A stretch of DNA of 64,000 bases from Photorhabdus asymbiotica (GTDB taxonomy: Bacteria; Pseudomonadota; Gammaproteobacteria; Enterobacterales; Enterobacteriaceae), in assembly GCF_003634575.1 (NCBI RefSeq), contig NZ_RBLJ01000003.1, positions 248,001 to 312,000 of the forward strand, read 5' to 3'. Position numbers and translations under genes: made by a program. The first letter of the stretch is position 1, and the number at the start of each line of letters is the position of its first letter. The notes below the pieces were generated by a model. That model did not search any database. It was not told the DNA's origin and saw nothing but the letters and a program-made list of their open reading frames with translations. Below, in pieces: positions 17,406-26,461 of the stretch.

Positions 17406-17656
17406 TATACCCAATGGATTTCAAGATGCATCGCGACGGCAAGGGAGCGAATCCCCGGGAGCATATACCCAATAGATTTCAAGTTGCAGTGCGGCGGCAA
17501 GTGAACGCATCCCCAGGAGCATAGATAACTATGTGACTGGGGTAAGTGAACGCAGCCAACAAAGCAGCAGCTTGAAAGATGAAGGGTATAGATAACGATG
17601 TGACCGGGGTGAGTGAGTGCAGCCAACAAAGAGGCAACTTGAAAGATGACGGGTAT
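17406..17656. repeat. Nested ERIC: one complete ERIC inserted in another
   Basis: The outer element (17406-17463 and about 17591-17656) is split by a complete inner copy at 17464-17590. The outer arm ends gggagca and resumes gataac. Uninterrupted ERICs here read gggagcatagataac, so removing the inner copy while keeping one TA restores the outer sequence. This shows the element inserted at a TA dinucleotide that it duplicated. Confidence 0.88.
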
Positions 17657-17780
17657 ATATGATAAATATTTTATAAATACGGAAGCATCTGTATTTTAAA
17701 TGGGTGCTTCTATCTATCATCAAGGACTAAAATATCGGTAAAGTCGTTATAAAGGAAATTTAGATAAATACATAAAAATA

Positions 17781-18011
17781 TCATTTATCCAAAAAACCTT
17801 TACAAACTAAAAATGCTCTAATTTTATCGTGGAATTTCAATAAGAGTAGACCAGTAAAGAAAATCAAAACCATTATCATGTTAAATATTATTAAATTATT
17901 AATTGACGAGAAAATAAAGAAAGAAAAACAGAAGAAAAAAATAGAGCCGCCAATAAAAAAACCAATAATTGTCTCTATAAATTCGAAAATTAAATTAAGA
18001 AGATACTTCAT
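17781..18011 (-). CDS. Small two-helix membrane protein, unknown function
   Basis: A 76-residue product from the ATG at 18011, which has a ribosome site aggtga a few bases upstream; a GTG at 18023 is an alternative. Two long hydrophobic segments (about residues 8-30 and 34-58) are joined by a short turn, with a charged tail HDKIRAFLVCKGFLDK. It is very rich in Phe and Ile, and its DNA is AT-rich compared with neighbouring core genes. No family recognised. It may be a real small membrane protein or chance in AT-rich DNA. Confidence 0.4.
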   Translation of the reverse strand: MKYLLNLIFEFIETIIGFFIGGSIFFFCFSFFIFSSINNLIIFNMIMVLIFFTGLLLLKFHDKIRAFLVCKGFLDK

Positions 18012-18057
18012 TTTTTCATTCACCTACGTTCTCGATAAATCTTTCAATTATATCATT

Positions 18058-18165
18058 AATCGTACTCTGACAGCCTTACAAGAAGCCAAGTAACTGGAAA
18101 TAAAAGCAAAACATCGTTATCACTCCGTAGAAGCCATGCTCAAGGGACTGAATAATAAGCAATAA
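18058..18165 (+). pseudogene. Possible remnant of an antitoxin-like gene
   Basis: Read in one frame, this stretch gives INRTLTALQEAK, a stop (18091-18093), then LEIKAKHRYHSVEAMLKGL and a stop at 18163-18165. The composition and the SVEAMLKGL ending resemble the C-terminal part of small antitoxins, interrupted by one stop codon. No partner toxin is seen. A weak call. Confidence 0.2.
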
Positions 18166-18310
18166 AGATAAGATAAATAGATAAAAACGAACTATTTATT
18201 TCTAGAGATGGCATCGCTAATTAATAAAAAACCATGAAAGTGACCGTTCCATCGGTCACGCAACTAACCGTAAACCCGTTTATGCATCCTCCTATTTAAG
18301 CTGTATTCAA

Positions 18311-18610
18311 TTAACAACCGAACTTACCCAATGTTGCTTCTGCAATAGGGATATATTGGTCCGTTAATTTATTAATATTAATCTTAGTTGCAGGGGAACA
18401 ACAATCAAGGAAAAACCAGTTTATCGGTGTATCCAATATTGAAGCTATCTGCACCAAGTGGGACAAATCAATTCGGTTTATCCCTCTCTCATAACGTGAG
18501 AGTTGTTGTTGGCTAATACCAATTTGTCCCGCCAATTTTACTGCGGTCATACCTAATTCTTTCCTTCTTTTCTGAATACGCTTCCCTACTAATAGATGAT
18601 CTTGTCTCAT
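18311..18610 (-). CDS. MrpJ-like XRE/HTH fimbrial regulator
   Basis: About 99 residues from the ATG at 18610 (a GTG two codons earlier is possible; both have plausible ribosome sites). A helix-turn-helix of the Cro/CI type spans about residues 9-60 (GKRIQKRRKELGMTAVKLA then GISQQQLSRYERGINRID). It is the last gene of the chaperone/usher operon, exactly where Proteus MrpJ and its Photorhabdus relatives sit. MrpJ-type proteins repress motility genes when fimbriae are expressed, so the same inverse control of adhesion and swimming is inferred. The gap to the adhesin gene is only 34 bases. Confidence 0.82.
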   Translation of the reverse strand: MRQDHLLVGKRIQKRRKELGMTAVKLAGQIGISQQQLSRYERGINRIDLSHLVQIASILDTPINWFFLDCCSPATKININKLTDQYIPIAEATLGKFGC

Positions 18611-18644
18611 TTTCACCTAGCCCTTAGCTTAAAAAAACACCCAT

Positions 18645-19460
18645 TTATGGCATTGCCAAAATAATTGCGCCTGATCCTGAGAATGGCCCGGCTTCTACTC
18701 TGCCGTTTTTCTGTAAAATCGATTTCACCGTAACGGGTACAGTTCCTCCAGCCGGTACAAAAATAGGAACGCCTTGTTCGCCTTTTCGGTCATTTAATAA
18801 CAATTGGGCTTTCAAGCTTCCATCGCCTCTCAAAGGTACAACTCCTCTATCTGGCCCAGTCGCGGTCACGACAATATTCATATCCCGATTACAGGTGACA
18901 TTGATATTTTCAGATCTGGTTGCACCTTCCAATTTTGCTTCATCAATGTTGCCGTAGTTAAGTTCAACTGAGCCTTCACTCACCTTACAAAAACCGATCG
19001 GCGGGGGCGCAACACCACATAAAGAACCGGGCAATAACCTTCCCCTAAAACCATTACGATCTGTTTCATAAAATAACCCGACACATTCCTGGTGAGACTG
19101 AATAGCCGGGCCAAAATGTTTTGCCACCCCAGTGATCGGAAAACTTGTTTGTTTCAATATCACCTGCTGAACTTGTTTCATTGTCCTGTATCTTTCTACA
19201 CGAATATTGAATAGCCTAAATGGTTGCCCTGAATAACCATCTACAGTATGACGGTGGTTAATAGATATCCAACAAGCTGAATAGCCATAACAAGGATTTG
19301 GCGTAAAATCGTCTTCTTCGTCCCAGCGTTCAATGACAAAGGTATAATATGCATTAGTCGGAATACCTTCCGATTTAGTGATATACGAAAATATTGATGC
19401 CGCAGCCCCTGATGAGAACAGTGATAAGAGTACCAAACAAATAAGAAATAACTTTTTCAT
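18645..19460 (-). CDS. Putative fimbrial tip adhesin
   Basis: A 271-residue protein with a Sec signal (residues 1-22, MKKLFLICLVLLSLFSSGA). Its N-terminal half has several cysteines (NPCYGYSACW) and could bind receptors. The C-terminal half is pilin-like (GFCKVSEGSVELNYGNI ... GSGAIILAMP) and would dock to the next subunit by donor-strand exchange. Two-domain architecture and position next to last match MrpH-type adhesins. The receptor is unknown. Confidence 0.72.
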   Translation of the reverse strand: MKKLFLICLVLLSLFSSGAAASIFSYITKSEGIPTNAYYTFVIERWDEEDDFTPNPCYGYSACWISINHRHTVDGYSGQPFRLFNIRVERYRTMKQVQQVILKQTSFPITGVAKHFGPAIQSHQECVGLFYETDRNGFRGRLLPGSLCGVAPPPIGFCKVSEGSVELNYGNIDEAKLEGATRSENINVTCNRDMNIVVTATGPDRGVVPLRGDGSLKAQLLLNDRKGEQGVPIFVPAGGTVPVTVKSILQKNGRVEAGPFSGSGAIILAMP

Positions 19461-19495
19461 TTAGGTTACCTAATAATAAAATCCAAGCCGTGCAA

Positions 19496-20041
19496 TTAGT
19501 CATAATTCAGATTAAACGTGGCAACAGCATGAAATGTGCCACGCTTAATCGTCTGGTTGGCGATTGCAGCCGGCTCAGCCTGCACATACGCTTTCAATTC
19601 AATTAAGGTTTCACCCTCTTTTAGCGGATATGTATCCCCTTCTTTATTCAGTGGCAACCGTTTGCCTTCAGCAGTTTCCATCCCAATAGCAACCCCAGAA
19701 GCCAAACTACCCGCTCCTAACGCTAATAAGCCCGGAAGCTGCGTATTCTCTATGCCACTGAATGTCAGTTTTATCGACTTCCCTACACTGATATCACATC
19801 CAGATAGCCTTAGTTGAAAAGGCTCGCTATTAGTCCGACCATGCTGGTATAAGTATTTTTCACCAATGGTTCCAAAATCGAGTTTGATATCTTCATCACC
19901 CGGTTGAATCGTGCAGGGTTCTTCAACTAATGCCCCATAAAAACGCATATTATCCGCAGCCTGTACGGCCTGATTGCAGTAAGCTGTGGTAGCAATCACC
20001 ATAAAACCAATACGCAACACGAATAATTTAAAATATTTCAT
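19496..20041 (-). CDS. Minor fimbrial subunit
   Basis: A 181-residue pilin-like protein from the ATG at 20041, chosen for its ribosome site aaggaaa; an in-frame ATG at 20056 overlaps the upstream stop. A signal peptide runs to about residue 28 (TTAYCNQAVQA). The mature part has the pilin features EEPCTIQPGDEDIKLDFG, a second cysteine in LRLSGCDIS, and the C-terminal strand HAVATFNLNYD needed for chaperone recognition. It lies in the middle-distal part of the operon and likely acts as a tip adaptor. Confidence 0.78.
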   Translation of the reverse strand: MKYFKLFVLRIGFMVIATTAYCNQAVQAADNMRFYGALVEEPCTIQPGDEDIKLDFGTIGEKYLYQHGRTNSEPFQLRLSGCDISVGKSIKLTFSGIENTQLPGLLALGAGSLASGVAIGMETAEGKRLPLNKEGDTYPLKEGETLIELKAYVQAEPAAIANQTIKRGTFHAVATFNLNYD

Positions 20042-20052
20042 TGGTTTTCCTT

Positions 20053-20544
20053 TCACTGGTATTCCGCCAGTAATGTCGCCGTTACTTCAAACGCCCCCTC
20101 CGGCAATGTACTTCCCGGTTTTTTCACTGGTACAGCCTGTATTACTGGCTGTTTTTCTGAGGTAACTGAAATACGTTTGTTAAGCGTAAATGCTTTACCA
20201 TCCAGAGTGAGACGGATGCCCAAATTAGCGATATTGGTTTTTAAGGCGGCATCATCAAATGAGGCTTGTGGACCAATCACTGTCAATCCTAGATTCCAGC
20301 CAGAGGTATTAGGCACACATACCAATTGATAATTCACTGGCCGGGTATAATTCACCCCATCCACCTTATGTATTCCAACATTGTGACCAAAATAGACATC
20401 AATCATATTGCCGTCATTGATAACACAAGGAGGTGGTTCCAGCAGTGTGCCGTGAAACCACATATTATCTGCTGCCCAACCCGGTATCACACTGATCAAA
20501 CCCAGGCAAACAGTCCAAAAAGCACGATAAATCAAATGATTCAT
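20053..20544 (-). CDS. Minor fimbrial subunit
   Basis: A 163-residue pilin-like protein starting at the ATG at 20544 (ribosome site aggagat); an ATG nine codons upstream lacks one. After a signal peptide ending near PGWAA, the mature protein has PPPCVINDGNMIDVYFG and DGVNYTRPVNYQLVC (disulfide-bonded cysteines), then a C-terminal FEVTATLLAEYQ. The next gene upstream (20558-21124) shares DGVNYxxPVxY and the final EYQ, so the two arose by duplication. It probably sits at or near the tip. Confidence 0.78.
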   Translation of the reverse strand: MNHLIYRAFWTVCLGLISVIPGWAADNMWFHGTLLEPPPCVINDGNMIDVYFGHNVGIHKVDGVNYTRPVNYQLVCVPNTSGWNLGLTVIGPQASFDDAALKTNIANLGIRLTLDGKAFTLNKRISVTSEKQPVIQAVPVKKPGSTLPEGAFEVTATLLAEYQ

Positions 20545-20557
20545 CTGTATCTCCTGT

Positions 20558-21124
20558 TCACTGGTACTCAACCATCATAGTGGCTCCGGCACCAAAATTG
20601 CCGCCTTTCAATACCGCACTCATCTCTTTCACTGGTACCGCATGTAATTCAGGAAAATTGGGATAAGTAAATTTCATCCAGTCATTCACAGGTAATTTCT
20701 GTCCGTTATGAATAACAGCAATCCCAAGTCCAGCACGATTAGTTTCTAACACCATCCGATCAAAACTGGCAGTGTTACCCGCTATCTTCATTTTCATTGC
20801 ATTAACCGGCATTTTTTCGCATTTCACTGTGTATTTAACGGGTTTCATGTAATTAACCCCATCAATCCGGGTAATCATCACTTCACCAAAATCCACATCA
20901 ATGGTATTACCATTATTAATCTCACAAGGTGGAGGAGCGATAACAACCCCATAAATGTTGACCGGCGTTTTACCTGAAGGATCGTTTATCGGTATTGCCG
21001 CTATATTTATCCTTTTTGTCGGTAAATCAGCCTGAGTACCGACACTGAGCAAACAACCAAGCAGTAATACGCTCAGTTTTTTCCGCCAGTAATACGGTCC
21101 TTTCATTCGCAGAGACCTAATCAT
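20558..21124 (-). CDS. Minor fimbrial subunit
   Basis: A 188-residue pilin-like protein. The ATG at 21124 has a ribosome site agggtga and overlaps the previous gene by eight bases; a second ATG six codons in is less supported. The signal peptide ends near VGTQA. The motifs PPPCEINNGNTIDVDFG and DGVNYMKPVKYTVKC closely parallel those of the adjacent downstream subunit, marking a tandem duplicate. The C-terminal strand is ATMMVEYQ. It is likely assembled by the operon's own chaperone and usher. Confidence 0.78.
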   Translation of the reverse strand: MIRSLRMKGPYYWRKKLSVLLLGCLLSVGTQADLPTKRINIAAIPINDPSGKTPVNIYGVVIAPPPCEINNGNTIDVDFGEVMITRIDGVNYMKPVKYTVKCEKMPVNAMKMKIAGNTASFDRMVLETNRAGLGIAVIHNGQKLPVNDWMKFTYPNFPELHAVPVKEMSAVLKGGNFGAGATMMVEYQ

Positions 21125-21716
21125 AATTCACCCTGAAATCGACAACTGCCCGGTATTGCCCGGTTCCCAGTGCTCTCGGTGTCCGTACCGGCGTCACGTA
21201 ATATTCCAGACTGTCCTGCTCCGACGCGACAAAACGCGGGTGGCCCCGTTCTCCCAACCGGATATCATTATTCTCAGTGTCCGTTATCTGTAATCCCAAC
21301 CCAGTTATACCCATTACTCGTACCAGATGGGGATAATCCTGATCCGCAGGTGCCACAAAACTCACCGTTACCACCGGCTGTAAATGACTCCACGTCAGAT
21401 GACCTGTCCGCGCATCACGCACGGCACCTTTGGTCCGCAGACAGTCACGAAACTTCAGCGTAAACGGTATCGGCGTGCCTTTATCCCCTGGGCGACGTAA
21501 ATCACTGCTCGGTGTTGTCCCCAGAGACACTTCCTGCCACTCAGAGGTCATATCCAGACGGCATGCCGCCTCAGTCAGCGTACCAAACACCTGTAGTTCG
21601 CCGTGATATCCCTCGATATCTACATCTGTGGCTCGGTTATCTACTGCCTGACTGACCGCAACCGGTATCAGCAAGATCACCAATGCCAGTGCACGGCCAG
21701 TCTGTTTGATGTGCAT
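21117..21716 (-). CDS. Minor fimbrial subunit (MrpE/PapF-like position)
   Basis: A 199-residue protein with a signal peptide (RALALVILLIPVAVSQA) and pilin features: FGTLTEAACRLD (first Cys), LKFRDCLRTKG (second Cys) and a C-terminal strand AVVDFRVNYD. It follows the chaperone gene by about 30 bases and has a strong ribosome site (gaggagg). Pilins just downstream of the chaperone are usually adaptors or initiators between rod and tip in P-like and MR/P-like systems. The GC-richer codon use here resembles the usher and chaperone genes. Confidence 0.78.
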   Translation of the reverse strand: MHIKQTGRALALVILLIPVAVSQAVDNRATDVDIEGYHGELQVFGTLTEAACRLDMTSEWQEVSLGTTPSSDLRRPGDKGTPIPFTLKFRDCLRTKGAVRDARTGHLTWSHLQPVVTVSFVAPADQDYPHLVRVMGITGLGLQITDTENNDIRLGERGHPRFVASEQDSLEYYVTPVRTPRALGTGQYRAVVDFRVNYD

Positions 21717-21746
21717 CGTCCCTCCTCTCTACGCCGCCCGCTACGA

Positions 21747-22490
21747 TTAACGTTTAGCTACCTGACAATGGTTCCCTGCACAACTAAAAGTCAGTTGTGG
21801 TCGGCCTCCATAATCATTGATATACGTTAGCACTGGCGCACTCCCTAACGCCCCCACATGACCTCTCAGCACCGCACTACTTTTTGGTGCCACCATCAAC
21901 GGCTGAAAACCCGCCACAGTCGGCCCTTTAAGTTGGTTCGACGCATCGACCACGGTGATGTAATACGGTGTCGGGTTGTTTACCTGATACTGGTCACCCT
22001 GACGCGTTAGTGTCATTTTTTCCTGCCACGGGTTATCCAGCTCAGTGCGGCCAGCAAAAATCGCTTTTGGTCGATAAAACAGTTTTATTCGGGTTTGCAA
22101 CGCAATCTGTAATGTGTTCGGTTTCTTACTACGTGGCGGAATCTCACGCAGGTTAAAATAGAACAAGCTCTCCCGATCCTGTGGTAATTGTGCTGTTGTT
22201 GGTAATGACTGTATTTTTACCTGACTCCTCTCGCCCGGTTCCACTCGCTGTACGGGAGGTGTCACTACTAACGGACCGTTGATTTTGTTACCCTGCTCAT
22301 CCTCTATCCAGCCCTGAGCCAAATATGGTAGCTCTTTGTTTTGATTGCTAATGTCCATACTGGTGGATTTTTCCTCACCGTTAAACACGATCCTGGTACG
22401 ATCCAATGCAATAGCTGCCCTTGCCTCACTGACTACTGACAGACTCAGGACAGCGATCGTTGCTGCATTCATTGTGTTCTTCAATTTCAT
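21747..22490 (-). CDS. Periplasmic fimbrial chaperone (PapD-like)
   Basis: A 247-residue PapD-family chaperone that caps pilin subunits in the periplasm and passes them to the usher. After the signal peptide (to about residue 26, SEARA) come two immunoglobulin-like domains. Domain 1 has ALDRTRIVFNGEEKS and, with the conserved acidic/proline pattern, LFYFNLREIPP followed by LQIALQTRIKLFYRP, the signature segment carrying the subunit-binding strand. Domain 2 ends with TYINDYGGRPQLTFSC. It starts at the ATG at 22490; a TTG two codons earlier is possible. It is encoded directly after the usher gene. Confidence 0.92.
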   Translation of the reverse strand: MKLKNTMNAATIAVLSLSVVSEARAAIALDRTRIVFNGEEKSTSMDISNQNKELPYLAQGWIEDEQGNKINGPLVVTPPVQRVEPGERSQVKIQSLPTTAQLPQDRESLFYFNLREIPPRSKKPNTLQIALQTRIKLFYRPKAIFAGRTELDNPWQEKMTLTRQGDQYQVNNPTPYYITVVDASNQLKGPTVAGFQPLMVAPKSSAVLRGHVGALGSAPVLTYINDYGGRPQLTFSCAGNHCQVAKR

Positions 22491-22527
22491 GCTCAATTAC
22501 TCATTCTCAGAATATGTCATTTCAGAA

Positions 22528-25134
22528 TTAGTTACGGGCCTCTGCCGTCAACGTTGATGACGATAGCGAGGCATTCGCGCCATGGCTGTTATTACCGTTG
22601 GCCAACTGGCACAGCAACAACAAGGAAGCCATCTCTTCTACTGCTGGTAACTTGTGTGGCAACTCAACGACACACTGCAATTCACCATCCCAGCGCACAT
22701 CCAGCTTTTCACCTGGATTTATCCCGCTCAGGTAGGTATTCCCGCCATCATTGACGATACCGATTTCCCGTTTATCCTTATTCAACACTGCCGCACCAAA
22801 CGGTGGCGTACTCCCATCGGATAAACGGATCAATCCCATGGCCTTCTCTCCAGATATCACCTGGAATTTACGGTAACCAATCGCACCTTCTGTCAATGTT
22901 GCTTGTTGTACGGAACGTATTGCCTCCACATTGTCTGGCAGTTTATTCAAGTCAATGCTCGCACTATTACGATAGTAGTTATTCACATCAGAGATCACCG
23001 CCTTACCGAATATATTGGTATGGGTAATCGCACCGAAGCCTTTCACGGGTACTCCCCCCACACCTTCGGTATCCACCATCAGGCGCGTTGTTCCTGGCAT
23101 ATTGATACGGTGCAGCGCCGCGCCTTCTGTCGTAGCGGTCACTCCGCCTTGGATAGAAAGTGCTGCCGTGGTGTAACGTCCATCCTGATAACTCGCACTG
23201 GTCGTCAATTGGGCGCGGTCACCATAATGAGTGAAATAACCGTTAGCCGCTGCCTTACCATCAATACTGGTACCCGCCGCTAAACGATAACTACTGTTCT
23301 CATTCATCCGTCCGTAATAACCAACCGTGTTGGAGTTACCTCTCCGATTGACCATCGCGTTATAACTGATCGTTCCTGAATGCCCCCACGGCAAGGACAA
23401 TGTCAAATACATGCCGTCGTCATTCTTGCCTTCATATTTATTACGATAAGCCGATAAGTTCAGGTTAATATTCTTAAAAGTACCAATATCGAAATAGCGC
23501 GATACAGATACGTTATAGCGATCATTATTCGGTCGATTCCAGTAAGTCTGATGGCTGTAGTTCAGGTAGGTGCTAATCCCCAAAGTCGTAAACTGTTTAT
23601 TCAGCATAATGTTATAGAGTTCTTTTCCACTCTCCGCATCGCCATCGTGATAACGGCGATCCAGATATTGACTCATGCTCATGAAATCACGTTCTGAGAA
23701 GCGATAACCCGCAAAAGTCACCTGGCTGTCATACTCTTCAAAGCGCTTGGAATAACTCAAGCGATAAGACCCTCCGGTCAGAGTTTGATTCTCATCCGGT
23801 AAATGAGCGCGGGATTCAGTGACATCAAAGGACAGAGCACCGAAGGCCATCAGATCACGCCCTAGCCCCAGCGACAATGCGTTATAATCTCCTGCCCCCA
23901 GTATCCCACCATACAGTGACCAACCATTGTTTATCCCCCAGGAAAATTCCCCGACACCAAAACCCTTGCCTTCACCGTGATGCTTCCAGTTGGTCGGCTT
24001 ACCTGCTGCGAGTTTGTACTGTACCCGCCCCGGACGGGTCAGATAAGGAATACTTGCAGTATCAACTTGAAACTCCTGTACGCCACCTCCCTGCTCTTCC
24101 ACTCGCACATCCAATTTGCCACTGACTGCATCATTGATGTCCTGAATACGGAATGGCCCCGGCGCAACCTGAGTCTCATACAACACCCGCCCTTGTTGAC
24201 TAATCGTCACTTTGGCATTAGTTTTCGCCACACCGGTCACCTCTGGCGCATAACCCCGTAGGTTTGGCGGCAACATGTTGTCATCAGTTACCAAACTTGC
24301 CCCGGTAAAACGGAAGCTGTCAAAGATACCTGAATTGAGATAATCCTCACCCAGCGTCAGCTTGGCCTGCAAATGGGGTATTGCCCGATACATGTAGTAA
24401 CGGCTCCAATCCCAATTCCTCTCTGTGCTACCTGTCCGGCCAGTGACGTGGTTATATTGTGCCTGCCAGTCTGCCCGCAGGCGCCATGCCCCAAAGTTTA
24501 TCCCTGTCGTACCATTGGCGCTGACATTCTGATTTCCGTTGCCCTTAGTTGGTTTGGATACTTGGGCGTTGACGTTGTAATCAAACAACATTCCCAATAC
24601 TCCCTCATCCCAACGTGACGGCGGGTCCCAATCCGGCGAGCTATATTCAAGATAAGCCTGCGGCACACTCAGATATAACGTATCGCTGCCCAAATCCCCA
24701 CGCACCATCATGCCGGGGAGCGTTTTAACCTCCAAGCATTGATTATTATTCCACCAAGTAATCTTTGCTTCCCATTCCGCCCGTAGACCCAGTTGTTTCA
24801 CCAAATCCGGCGGCAAACATGCCACACTCCCTCTCGGATCATCTGGTGGTACCATAAAAGTCACCGGCATCTCCGGCAGTTCACTGTTATTCAGACGTAC
24901 CATCATCTGGTAATCCCCCGGCATGATATAACCCGCACGGGAAAACTCTTTTAAATCAATCCGCGAGCGATCCTGAACATCCAATACATCCGTATTAAAT
25001 TCAATTTCTTCTTCCGCATACGCAATGTGAGTACCCATCACAGCGAACAATACCAAAACAGCGAGAGGTTTCCGGACACACCGAGCCAAGGCCACCCTGT
25101 CATGTTCAGTGGTCAAACCCAAAAACAAAGCCAT
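22528..25134 (-). CDS. Outer membrane fimbrial usher (PapC/FimD-like)
   Basis: An 868-residue usher, the usual length, that forms the outer-membrane pore and assembles the fimbria. It has a signal peptide, then an N-terminal periplasmic domain beginning at EIEFNTDVLDVQDRSRIDL, with a cysteine pair region around DPRGSVACLPPDL. The 24-strand barrel with plug contains the typical GINFGAWRLRADWQ, PNLRGYAPEVTGVAKTNA, and PGPFRIQDIND. C-terminal domains include GEKAMGLIRLSDGSTPPFGA and a final disulfide region. It lies between the second pilin gene and the chaperone gene. Confidence 0.95.
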   Translation of the reverse strand: MALFLGLTTEHDRVALARCVRKPLAVLVLFAVMGTHIAYAEEEIEFNTDVLDVQDRSRIDLKEFSRAGYIMPGDYQMMVRLNNSELPEMPVTFMVPPDDPRGSVACLPPDLVKQLGLRAEWEAKITWWNNNQCLEVKTLPGMMVRGDLGSDTLYLSVPQAYLEYSSPDWDPPSRWDEGVLGMLFDYNVNAQVSKPTKGNGNQNVSANGTTGINFGAWRLRADWQAQYNHVTGRTGSTERNWDWSRYYMYRAIPHLQAKLTLGEDYLNSGIFDSFRFTGASLVTDDNMLPPNLRGYAPEVTGVAKTNAKVTISQQGRVLYETQVAPGPFRIQDINDAVSGKLDVRVEEQGGGVQEFQVDTASIPYLTRPGRVQYKLAAGKPTNWKHHGEGKGFGVGEFSWGINNGWSLYGGILGAGDYNALSLGLGRDLMAFGALSFDVTESRAHLPDENQTLTGGSYRLSYSKRFEEYDSQVTFAGYRFSERDFMSMSQYLDRRYHDGDAESGKELYNIMLNKQFTTLGISTYLNYSHQTYWNRPNNDRYNVSVSRYFDIGTFKNINLNLSAYRNKYEGKNDDGMYLTLSLPWGHSGTISYNAMVNRRGNSNTVGYYGRMNENSSYRLAAGTSIDGKAAANGYFTHYGDRAQLTTSASYQDGRYTTAALSIQGGVTATTEGAALHRINMPGTTRLMVDTEGVGGVPVKGFGAITHTNIFGKAVISDVNNYYRNSASIDLNKLPDNVEAIRSVQQATLTEGAIGYRKFQVISGEKAMGLIRLSDGSTPPFGAAVLNKDKREIGIVNDGGNTYLSGINPGEKLDVRWDGELQCVVELPHKLPAVEEMASLLLLCQLANGNNSHGANASLSSSTLTAEARN

Positions 25135-25154
25135 AACATTCTCTGAATCGATGA

Positions 25155-25709
25155 TTAGTAATAATCTAGCCTGAACCGGACGGTGGTTCGATATTGCCCC
25201 ACCTGTAATAACTGATGATTACCCACTAAGCGCATCGCGTAATTAAGGGTCATATGCCCTTCTTGCAAAGCACCTACCGGCAGTGGGGTCCCCGGATATG
25301 CCTGATTGCCCCGTGTATCAGTAATTTGTAACGCTACACCTCGTGCCACACCGTATAACCGGAAATTATTCCCATCCGGCGCACCATCAAACGTCACCTG
25401 AAAGTGACGCCAATCTGGTGTACCCGATGTCACTGAGGCAAGTACACAGTTAATCAAGCGGATGGAAAAGGGGCGTTTCGGCCCCTGTCCATCACGTATC
25501 ACCCGGCTGACTGGCATAGTGGCCAATTCAATCGTTTGGTCACGACTACCCGCATCAATCGCACAGGCCGTATCAATGATGGCTCCTTGCATGCTAACGC
25601 GACCATGCCCTTGTGCTGCTCCTCGTGGAGCAATCGCTTCAGCACCAACAACAATGCAAGAAAACATTAGCATGCAGGGCACCACACCAACGACAGCATA
25701 TCGGCTCAT
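25155..25709 (-). CDS. Fimbrial subunit, probably rod anchor/terminator
   Basis: A 184-residue pilin-like protein from the ATG at 25709 (MSRYAVVG); an upstream ATG nine codons earlier gives a longer leader. The signal peptide ends near VVGAEA. The mature part has QGHGRVSMQGAIIDTACAID, a second cysteine in LINCVLASV, and the ending RTTVRFRLDYY. It sits between major pilin and usher, the place of PapH/MrpB, which ends rod growth at the cell surface. That role is inferred from position. Confidence 0.78.
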   Translation of the reverse strand: MSRYAVVGVVPCMLMFSCIVVGAEAIAPRGAAQGHGRVSMQGAIIDTACAIDAGSRDQTIELATMPVSRVIRDGQGPKRPFSIRLINCVLASVTSGTPDWRHFQVTFDGAPDGNNFRLYGVARGVALQITDTRGNQAYPGTPLPVGALQEGHMTLNYAMRLVGNHQLLQVGQYRTTVRFRLDYY

Positions 25710-25791
25710 GACTTTTCTCCGGCTAAACTCATGCAAAACTTTTTATTAGGAAACGCCTACTGCCAGTAAGCGTTTCCATGCATGAAAAGAG

Positions 25792-26331
25792 TTATTGATA
25801 AGCTAGCTGGAAATTGGCAATACCAGTGAATTCACCTGGAACAACTGCATCAGGCGTTGTATCCCCCTGAAGATAAGCCGCAAAGTTGAGATCATTATTA
25901 CCATCATGCAGCGCTACAGCGGGAGAAGGCGTGCCCAGTTTAATCTTATTCCCGCCTGCATCAGTGATTGCAATACCTGCACCTTTAGCCGTCCCTTCAA
26001 TACCTAACAGACCGTCACCGCCAACTATATTGGATTTGGCACCGACAAACGTGGTTGTTACCGTACTTATCGTATCGGTAGTGCAGTTTTCTAAAGAAAT
26101 TTTGAACGACCTGGAGGAAGAACGGCCACCGTTTTTCAACGCTGCGTTAGAAATAGCACCCATTGGTACAACCTGATCAACCGTTTCCGGTGTGATAGAA
26201 CAAGGTGCATCAATGATAGAACCAGTAAAAGTCACGGTTCCATGACCTTGACTAGGGTTAGCTGCATTTACAGAGCCCACAGCTAGAACCACACCTAATC
26301 CCAGAGCCATAACCAATTTATTCAATTTCAT
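25792..26331 (-). CDS. Major fimbrial subunit (MrpA-like pilin)
   Basis: A 179-residue type 1/MR/P-type pilin. Translation most likely starts at MKLNKLVMALGLG (26331), although the frame is open for 32 more codons. Signal peptide cleavage falls after SVNA. The mature protein has QGHGTVTFTGSIIDAPCSI, the second cysteine in LENCTTDT, and the chaperone-recognised C-terminal strand GIANFQLAYQ. It is the first gene of the operon, just downstream of the invertible element. The operon resembles mrp of Proteus and the mrf/mad fimbrial operons of Photorhabdus; which of the latter two it is cannot be settled from the sequence alone. Confidence 0.88.
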   Translation of the reverse strand: MKLNKLVMALGLGVVLAVGSVNAANPSQGHGTVTFTGSIIDAPCSITPETVDQVVPMGAISNAALKNGGRSSSRSFKISLENCTTDTISTVTTTFVGAKSNIVGGDGLLGIEGTAKGAGIAITDAGGNKIKLGTPSPAVALHDGNNDLNFAAYLQGDTTPDAVVPGEFTGIANFQLAYQ

Positions 26332-26461
26332 GTAAGTTAATTCCTTGAATTTAAGGATAAAATACCCATAACCATAAACAAATAGCAGTGCAGGATTCCA
26401 ACTCCATACACCAGATATCCAGCGCAAAATAGGGTTTTAAAATTTCGGATTAATATTTTTA

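Noticed and set aside
17878-18093. 71-codon + strand frame opposite the small membrane protein
   Set aside because: Lysine-rich low-complexity peptide in AT-rich DNA, no ribosome site. Its last codons are noted as a possible antitoxin remnant instead.
21170-25749. Several + strand frames of 60-130 codons within the fimbrial operon
   Set aside because: All lie opposite well-conserved pilin, chaperone or usher genes.
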